From NCBI GenBank assembly GCA_003024985.2, contig PXIH01S0021202.1: a stretch of DNA of 15,055 bases. The stretch is one strand, 5' to 3'. Source of the DNA: Euperipatoides rowelli. Its lineage: Eukaryota > Onychophora > Udeonychophora > Euonychophora > Peripatopsidae. Of the stretch, positions 8,846 through 15,055 are shown piece after piece. The translations under genes and the position numbers were made by a program. Each line of letters opens with the position of its first letter. Within the stretch, counting starts at the first letter, position 1. The notes beneath the pieces were generated by a model. That model saw only the letters and a list, made by a program, of their open reading frames with translations. It searched no databases and had not been told where the DNA came from.

Positions 8846-9475
8846 GGGGTAGGGCTCTAAGAATTATCGTTATGAAATTGATTTAACATAACTCATCAAC
8901 CAAAAATCGTATCCACAAACCGTTCGCTGCAATTTGTTTATCAACACAAAAAGTTTTGTTGTTGTTCAATAGATGGAGCCACAGGAATTTTTAATCAAGT
9001 GTTGTCCAGACAAGAAAAAGGACAATATGTGCCATGACTGGTCAAAATTAAATATCCAGTAACTGTCCAACGCAAATATTGAACAGCGTATAGAAAGAAT
9101 AACCAAGTGTACCTGCAATCTATGTATGGATCAAAATGTTTAAGAAGACTGGAAGTTTACAGCAGGTTAAAGGTCATCCACATCATGGCCATCAAGGTCA
9201 CATGACATAACCTCCTTTGATAATTGTTGTGGGGTTTAAGTTAAAACAGGGTTTACTGCTACCTGTACCAAACCTTAAGGTTCTTAAGATGTGAATAACA
9301 AATGCCATAAATACCGTGATGAAGGATATGCTATACAACACGTAGAGATCTACTAATGAGATGAAATAAATTTAGTTGATAAACAAATTGCAGCAACCAA
9401 TTTTTAGATACGACATTTGGTACACCACGAGTTATATTAAATTGTTATCAGAAAGATAATTCATGGAGACCTGTA
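8846..9475. mobile_element. Foldback/MITE-like element with long degenerate inverted ends
   Basis: The arms at about 8846-8946 and 9375-9475 are inverted copies. The inner 20 bp are perfect: GCTGCAATTTGTTTATCAAC at 8927-8946 and its reverse complement at 9375-9394. Further out, CCAAAAATCGTATC (8900-8913) matches CCAAATGTCGTATC (complement of 9407-9420), TTAACATAACTC matches TTAATATAACTC, and GAATTATC recurs near both outer edges with short gaps between blocks. The interior has one plus-strand stretch reading WIKMFKKTGSLQQVKGHPHH (about 9129-9188), which resembles the KFKETGSV..RSGRP helix-turn-helix region of Tc1/mariner-type transposases. No catalytic DDE/D region is visible, so at most it is an internally deleted, dead copy. 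The outer boundaries are approximate. Confidence 0.55.
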
Positions 9476-10332
9476 TAATGATGGCCCATATTGCCATCAT
9501 AATTTACTATTATCTCTCTATATACAAATACATTGACTGCCTATTTTTATTTTAGTCCCCCTATAAGTAATTTCAAACACTTTGCTAACAAAACAAATAT
9601 GTAATTTGGCCTGCCGTGCTTTAAAAATTGGCCCTGATGTCCAAAAACATCAAAGTTATGTAATATGTTCACATAGTAAGTGAGCATTTCTCTTTCCCAA
9701 TTGAAATATAAAATCCTTTGCTCTCCCAAAATATGCAAGTTAAACAAATTCTCCTTTAAGCAAATTTGAAATTGTCATATTTTGCACCTTAAAAAAAGAT
9801 ACAATTTATCTATTTTATTTCTTCAGAACATAAGTATGATTTTTTTTTTCTCAGAATGAGTTTTCAGAACCAAAATAAATAATTTGGCCAATTTTTTTTT
9901 CTTAAAATATTGAAATTGGCCCAAATTGACTTAATAGAAAATAACCTTTGAACCATCTTGTTCTCGGTCCTTAAATCTACTTTTATTTACCTAAATAGAA
10001 ATATGGCTTCATTTGTTTGGACAATTATTTTAACAGGGGTTGAACCATGTCTCAATCATGGACAAACATTTTGCATTTCACTGGTCATTTTGTCCTGTCT
10101 CGGCCAGGTTAATTTATACCTTAAGCCATGTAAACACAACTCTGTATTATTCAGTTAATTGCCATGTGAACACATACATGGCTAGTTGCCAGGGGATTAC
10201 AACTCCATCTTAATTGCAGTTAGTTCAATTATTATACAATAAAAATTATTTTGATGTAATACAAGTTAATATAATATTTTAGTTCCTGTAAACATTTTAG
10301 TTATAAACAGACATGATGTCTTTTTTTTTCGA
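9476..10332. other. Unassigned sequence
   Basis: Two 66-codon frames (minus 9547-9747, plus 9958-10158) show no motif or family resemblance, so they are not called genes. The stretch has repeated AATTTGGCC/AAATTGGCC strings (about 9602, 9626, 9882 and 9914) and T-runs at 9841, 9892 and 10321. Confidence 0.4.
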
Positions 10333-10560
10333 TTTGATAAATAAACTAGCAGAAAACCTGCTTTAACTATCCATTATCTTTAGAGCCCTCACACTAATGT
10401 GAACGGTCACAATTTCGCAAACATTAATTGCCATTAGGCTATATGTATTTGATAAATTAATAAACTAACAGAAATCTGCTTTAATTACCCATTATCTTTA
10501 GATTCTTCACACTAATGTGACATAATAATTTCACAATCATTAATTGCTATTAATTTGATT
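10333..10560. repeat. Two-copy 115-bp tandem duplication
   Basis: Copies start at 10333 and 10448. Both run TTTGATAAAT, then AATAAACTA.CAGAAA, then CTGCTTTAA, then CCATTATCTTTAGA (CCCATTATC in copy 2), then CACACTAATGTGA, then CA.TAATTTC.CAA, then CATTAATTGC.ATTA. Similarity is high with small indels. CACACTAATGTGA holds the near-palindrome TCACA(C)TAATGTGA. Confidence 0.85.
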
Positions 10561-11558
10561 TTCTGGACAAAAAAATCACTTCAAGTTATAGTTTAATAAT
10601 AAAGGAATGATGACGAGCTGAAAAAAATACTTTAAATTCCTGAATGAAACATATTGAGTATACGATTATGATATTGTATCAATTAAAGCCATCTTATAAT
10701 GTGCTTAGCATTGGTTTTTGATACTGCAAACTAGCGCTACTATTACATTCTGTATTGTCATAAGATATGATTAAATTTAACAAATTCCATGTTAATAAGG
10801 CAGTACATTTCCATTAATGATATTTTTGAAACAGAAAAGTGATATTTTGTGAAGATTAACATCTCATAATAATCAATTTAACATGTCTTAAGCACAGTTG
10901 AACCATAATGGTTTGGGCATTGACGAAGATTAAGTCTCAACCATGTCTTAACCAATATTAAGACTACTCGCTCCTCTGTGGCTCAATAATGAATGAAAAT
11001 GTATATTCAAAAAGTACTGCAACATTGCACAACCACATCTCAGTGATTGATTAAACACTTATCATCATGGTAACTGCAAAAGGTCATATGGCAAAAAATG
11101 CATTGTTTTTATTAGCTCATTGAATGTGTTCTAACAGCTTACATATGCTACCAAAATATAAGTCTTATTTTAGTCCAAAGTGGTAGCCTATATAGCTAAA
11201 GTCCAATCATTCATGTGTCATCCCAGTAAATGGTTTCAAAAATTGTTTTTTTTTTTGCTCTCCTGAAAAGTCTGAATTTGGACAGACCAACTTTTGCAGT
11301 TACAGCTATGTTATGTAATTGGCCTTTGTCTCATTTGGCTTTCTTAAAATAATGGATCACAGTGCTCCTTAAAAGCTAACAATTAAAGCCCTTTCTCTCC
11401 ATGTCTTCATCTTACTTTACTTACTCAAACTCTGAAGCCTTATAAAAATGAGAGACTCAATCAATATTTATTTTATATGACTATCACATCATTTTAAATC
11501 TTCCATATTTGCTTTCAGATATTAACTCTACATTTCTTTCATACAGCCAATGAGGCTG
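10561..11558. other. Unassigned sequence with a short inverted-motif cluster
   Basis: No gene was recognised. Around 10880-10970 there are several GTCTTAA/TTAAGAC motifs and AACCATAATGGTT (a 13-bp palindrome), a possible small foldback remnant. The rest is plain AT-rich DNA. Confidence 0.4.
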
Positions 11559-11582
11559 ATAATAATAATAATAATAATAATA
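11559..11582 (+). repeat. (ATA)8 microsatellite
   Basis: Eight uninterrupted trinucleotide units. Confidence 0.95.
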
Positions 11583-12393
11583 GAATGATAAACCTTAGCT
11601 TTTTACCAGACTGGATATGGAAAATTTATACTAAGTACATTTAATAATTCAAATATTATTGTTCATATTAGATCAATAATTCCATTTTGATAACTAATGT
11701 CTACTAGCTCTATGCTGCAAGACATTATTGGATGCCCCAATTTATTTGAAGACTTAGCAGGTTGAAAATATATATTTTTTTTTTTTTTATTAATTCTCAT
11801 ATTAAAAACAGTCTTGACTTTTTGGGGTGAGAAAACTGAATCTATTAAACATTTCTCATCTTTACTTAAAGAGACATTACTAGATTATTTATATTATTGC
11901 CTCAAGTTAAATGAGAGTAGGCTATAAACTCAACTAAATTTCAGAATAAAGTTCCTCAAATACAGAATTATAAACATTTTATTTATATGGAAAAACAAGT
12001 TAATAATATTAAAATAGTTTTTCTTTATCGACAATAGAGGATTTCATTTTAGAAATTAACAAATCTTATGTTATTTTAAATAATTCCAAGCTCTATAGTT
12101 AATGGTCTGAATGTTAAGAATTCTGTTACATTAAATTCGAATTTAAATGATGCTGTAAAGCAGAAGATATTTGCATATTAATAGTAATATTTTTTTTTAA
12201 CTAAAGGCTATTCAATGCATCAAATCAGATGTGAGATAGCAAGCCATATTAGTTATGGTTACTGTTACTATTATTGTCTTCACCCTCCTGTCAAAGCGAT
12301 GTTCCATCATATCCAAAAAAAAAATGTACAAATTAATTTTCTATGTAAATAATGAATGTATGTTTAAAAAAGAATAAAAAGTTGGTAGGGCTA
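11583..12393. other. Unassigned AT-rich sequence
   Basis: No gene was seen. It contains a T14 run at 11775-11788. The last 100 bp would be the 3' UTR of the minus-strand CR1-like element, but its 3' end and tail repeat cannot be located. Confidence 0.4.
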
Positions 12394-13500
12394 TTAATGT
12401 TGTGACCTCAAAAACAGAATAACACTTTTCCTATATGTAACAAAATTGGTTATTTTTCTCATTTTTACAGACAAATTATTCCAAATCTTAGGAACAGTAT
12501 TAAAAAAATCCCAAGCAGATAGAGACAATTTTCTTTGATTTGCCATTAGATCACCATTAGAACATTGTCTGGTATTATGGTCATTACAGGATTCAATATA
12601 ATTTAATAATAATTTTAGGTTAGATGGAGCTCTATGATTTAAGCATTTCCAGATGAGACAATAAAAATTAAGAGAGTCTTTTGCCACTCATGGGTAACCA
12701 ATCTAAAAATTTCAATGCCTGTAAGTTGCTAGATTGTATGGGCCAAATACTACGAATTTAGCTTAAAAATTTCTGACACACTTTTGAACAAAATAACCAA
12801 ACTGTATCACAATAGTTCAAACTGGTTGCAACAGTAGTATTATAGATAATACACAATATATTCGTTGGCAGCAAACTTCTCAAACCAATCAATAGTTTAG
12901 CCTTGCGAAATGCCCTCTGACAAATCTCTATAATATTATTTTTACAGATTGGCCTAAACCACCAAAATGGCAATAATTTAGATGAATATAATCAACCATA
13001 TTGATGTTATAAACATTACCATTTATAATTAGCTCAAGAGCACTTTCCTTTTTGAGACATTGACTTGTACAAATAACTATACAGTTTTATGTTGGATTGA
13101 ACAATAGACCATTTTTGGTGAACCAACCAGATAAACAAACAAGATAAAAATCTTTTTTTTTTAGTTAATCAACATGTTTTCAGTGACATAATGCAAAGTA
13201 TCATTATCATACAGGATATTTTATTTAAAACATAGGTATGTAAGCAATTTTGTCCACAAACATTGTAGAAAGCAAGGAATCCAAAATAGATCCCTGTGGG
13301 ACTCCACATGTTATTCATTTAAAGTTTGAGTAGCAGCCAGCAAATTTAACTGCTTGAAATCTGTTGGTCAAATAATCACTAAACCACAACAGAAGATCAT
13401 TACTTAAATTATAATTACTTAATTTTTTAATGATGAGATTTTGGTTAGAGCTGTCAAACACTTAATAAGAGCTAAAGAATGTTAAACTGGTTTATGAATG
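12394..13500 (-). pseudogene. CR1/L2-like LINE pseudogene, 3' part of reverse transcriptase
   Basis: This is the C-terminal part of a CR1/L2-like non-LTR reverse transcriptase on the minus strand. From 13480 downwards it reads LLLWFSDYLTNRFQAVKFAG (about 13400-13340), CGVPQGSILDSLL (13309-13271), the catalytic box as YDND instead of YADD (13211-13200), CIVICTSQCLKKESALELII (about 13090-13030), LRSLLPTNILCIIYNTTVAT then LNYCDTVW (about 12880-12795), LDWLPM, KDSLNFYCLIWKCLNHRAPS (about 12681-12622), a HNTRQ box (12573-12559), KLSLSAWDFFNTVPKIWNNL (about 12534-12475) and a stop at 12394. The order of these blocks matches the family. The frame is broken several times; the last 97 codons are intact. 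It seems truncated near 13500, losing the endonuclease, as is usual for LINEs. CR1 is favoured over jockey by NYCDTVW and HNTRQ, but the clade is not certain. Confidence 0.85.
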
Positions 13501-13514
13501 CATCAAAATTCTAC

Positions 13515-13604
13515 TTTTTTTTTTTTTTGGTTCAAATCCAGGATGCAAATTTTACCAAAAATAATATTTATTTAGATTTTCTACCTTTAAAAAAAAAAAA
13601 AAAA
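13515..13604. repeat. T14 and A16 runs flanking 60 bp
   Basis: T14 (13515-13528) and A16 (13589-13604) face each other and could pair. Between them is GGTTCAAATCC (13529-13539), which resembles a tRNA B box, but no A box lies at the right distance upstream. It may be a small foldback. Confidence 0.5.
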
Positions 13605-14501
13605 CATTTGTGCTATAAAGGATCTTTTTCTTTCTGATTCTTCTGAAACGGTTTTCAGTGATACTCACTAATCTCAGTCATATCAAGATTATGTCTCCTT
13701 AACTCTTTATGGCATATTTACTTTTTCTTTTCACTATTGAAAAAGGCAAAAATGTTTTATTTCTTTTTTTCCCCTAGCCTTCCTGATTTTTCTTCCATTC
13801 TATACCATGTGATAAGTATTTCTTTGCATATTTCCAATTTTAATTTTTTTTTCTTGTATTTATAAATGACTTACTTACTTATTAGTCAATTTATTTTTTT
13901 ATAATTTCTATAAGTCTAATTTTATTTTTGGTTATCCGTTTCTAAATTTTCGGGTTAATTTACATTTATATTTAAACTAATTAATAACACAATCTACTAA
14001 ATAAATGGTGATGATATTTTAATAATCTTTAACATACTGGGTTTCAATACACAATAAAAAACATCACTTTTCAAAAATTCTTTAATTTTCATAATATTAA
14101 TATTTTTATCTTTCAAGAAGCAAAATATTGAGTCATTTCTACTAAAAACTTTGACATATCTGATCATTTTAAATGTTTTGAACAGTGCCGTTTGGTATCA
14201 ACTAGAAGTATTGCATAGGTTTTTGATGGTGGTTTGCTTTGGAAAATACCCCACCCCTTTTTTAAGGAAATTTTATTATTCTGCACTTTCAATGCTTACA
14301 AATAATTTTTGATTATTATGCCACTAATAATATTACTTTCAATAAAGTCTATTTAAATAAAATAATTAACTCTTAAGAATCCATTAATGGAACAGGACAC
14401 AGGTCTAATTTCGTCAGTCTTATAAATGGGGAATTATGTCTAAATTGTTCATAGTTTTTCTACAAGGTTTGGCTGCAATCAATGAAATTTCACTATACAA
14501 T
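13605..14501. other. Unassigned AT-rich sequence
   Basis: T-rich, low-complexity DNA, especially 13730-13930. No gene, RNA or repeat family was recognised on either strand. Confidence 0.4.
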
Positions 14502-14723
14502 AGCCAATCATATTGCTCGTCTTATTTCCAACAGTTATTATAATTTTTAGTTTTAAGCATCAAAATGCATTCCAATAAATGTCTAATATTGTGTAAAATA
14601 ATTTATTTTCACTTTATTTACTGCTTTATGAAAATTCATTTTCAATTATGATGTTTTCAAACAACATTAAATAGTACAATAACAATAATGTCTCTACTTG
14701 TAAATCCTATAATATGATTGGCT
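14502..14723. repeat. 13-bp perfect inverted repeat, 196 bp apart
   Basis: AGCCAATCATATT (14502-14514) and AATATGATTGGCT (14711-14723). Each contains a CCAAT box. Similarity stops at the edges, so a MITE is possible but not shown. Confidence 0.45.
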
Positions 14724-14786
14724 CAATGTCGAACAAGATGGAAACCAAAGTGATAAATTTGAATAATTATGGACGATGACAGATGG

Positions 14787-14810
14787 CTCTCTCTCTCTCT
14801 CTGTCTGTCT
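14787..14810 (+). repeat. (CT)n/(CTGT)n microsatellite
   Basis: A CT run of 8 units followed by GTCTGTCT. Confidence 0.9.
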
Positions 14811-14863
14811 TTTAACTGCATATGCCCGACGGCGCAGCAGTTCGTATGAAATATTATGAAAGC

Positions 14864-14968
14864 TATTGTTATTATTGTTACTATTGTTATTATTGTTACT
14901 ATTGTTACTATTGTTATTAGTGTTATTGTTATTATTGTTATTATTGTTATTATTGTTATTATTGTTAT
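14864..14968 (+). repeat. (TTATTG)n hexanucleotide array
   Basis: About 105 bp of TTATTG units with CTATTG and AGTGTT variants in the first two thirds and pure units at the end. It produces the poly-asparagine of the 103-codon minus-strand frame (14694-15005), which is not a credible gene. Confidence 0.95.
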
Positions 14969-15003
14969 CTGTGTAGGATGGGGATATCAGCCGGAATGAC
15001 TCC

Positions 15004-15055
15004 ATTGTTATTATTGTTATTATTGTTATTATTGTTATTATTGTTATTATTGTTA
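15004..15055 (+). repeat. Second (TTATTG)n array, cut by window end
   Basis: Pure TTATTG units for 52 bp to the last base of the window. It is separated from the first array by 35 bp of unique sequence (14969-15003). Confidence 0.95.

Noticed and set aside
9547-9747. 66-codon minus-strand frame as an exon
   Set aside because: No recognisable motif or clear splice-site pairing, and a length expected by chance in AT-rich DNA.
13529-13539. tRNA gene or intact SINE promoter
   Set aside because: Only the B-box-like string is present; no A box or cloverleaf can be drawn.
14694-15005. 103-codon minus-strand frame with poly-asparagine
   Set aside because: Translated microsatellites; only low-complexity residues and no domain.

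Overview
The window is AT-rich eukaryotic DNA (roughly 30% GC by eye). It looks like intergenic or intronic sequence of an animal genome. I see no host exon, tRNA, rRNA or CRISPR array. The evidence for an animal is two kinds of decayed non-LTR retrotransposon (an RTE-like endonuclease/reverse-transcriptase family and a CR1/L2-like one), trinucleotide and hexanucleotide microsatellites, homopolymer runs, minisatellites and foldback elements. The species cannot be read from this; an AT-rich invertebrate such as a mollusc, arthropod or cnidarian is a reasonable guess.

Layout. 1-3735 is one minus-strand RTE-like LINE. Its endonuclease and first part of the RT lie at 3735-2341, and the rest of the RT and the C-terminus at 1240-1. 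It is split by a second, plus-strand copy of the 3' part of the same family at 1241-2340. Removing the plus-strand block restores an uninterrupted reading frame across the break. The two copies form inverted arms of about 1 kb. Just upstream of the endonuclease, two 80-bp repeats (3737-3876) look like 5'-UTR monomers. 4375-5022 is a six-unit tandem array of about 75-120-bp units. 5532-6172 is a 31-unit, 21-bp minisatellite with two levels of higher-order structure, one internally inverted unit, and a consensus-like 5' splice-donor/TATA/ATG motif in most units.

6173-9475 holds a possible dispersed-repeat tail (6500-6640), GC-rich islands that may be ends of a hAT-like nonautonomous element (6808-7958), an (AAT)9 microsatellite, and a foldback element with about 100-bp degenerate terminal inverted repeats (8846-9475) that carries a possible transposase helix-turn-helix remnant. 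10333-10560 is a two-copy 115-bp duplication. 12394-13500 is a minus-strand CR1/L2-like RT pseudogene. The window ends in (CT)n and two (TTATTG)n arrays.

No genes act together here. The content is a succession of dead mobile elements and tandem repeats. The points most worth a second look are the nested inverted LINE with its reading frame kept across the break, and the 21-bp splice-donor-like minisatellite.
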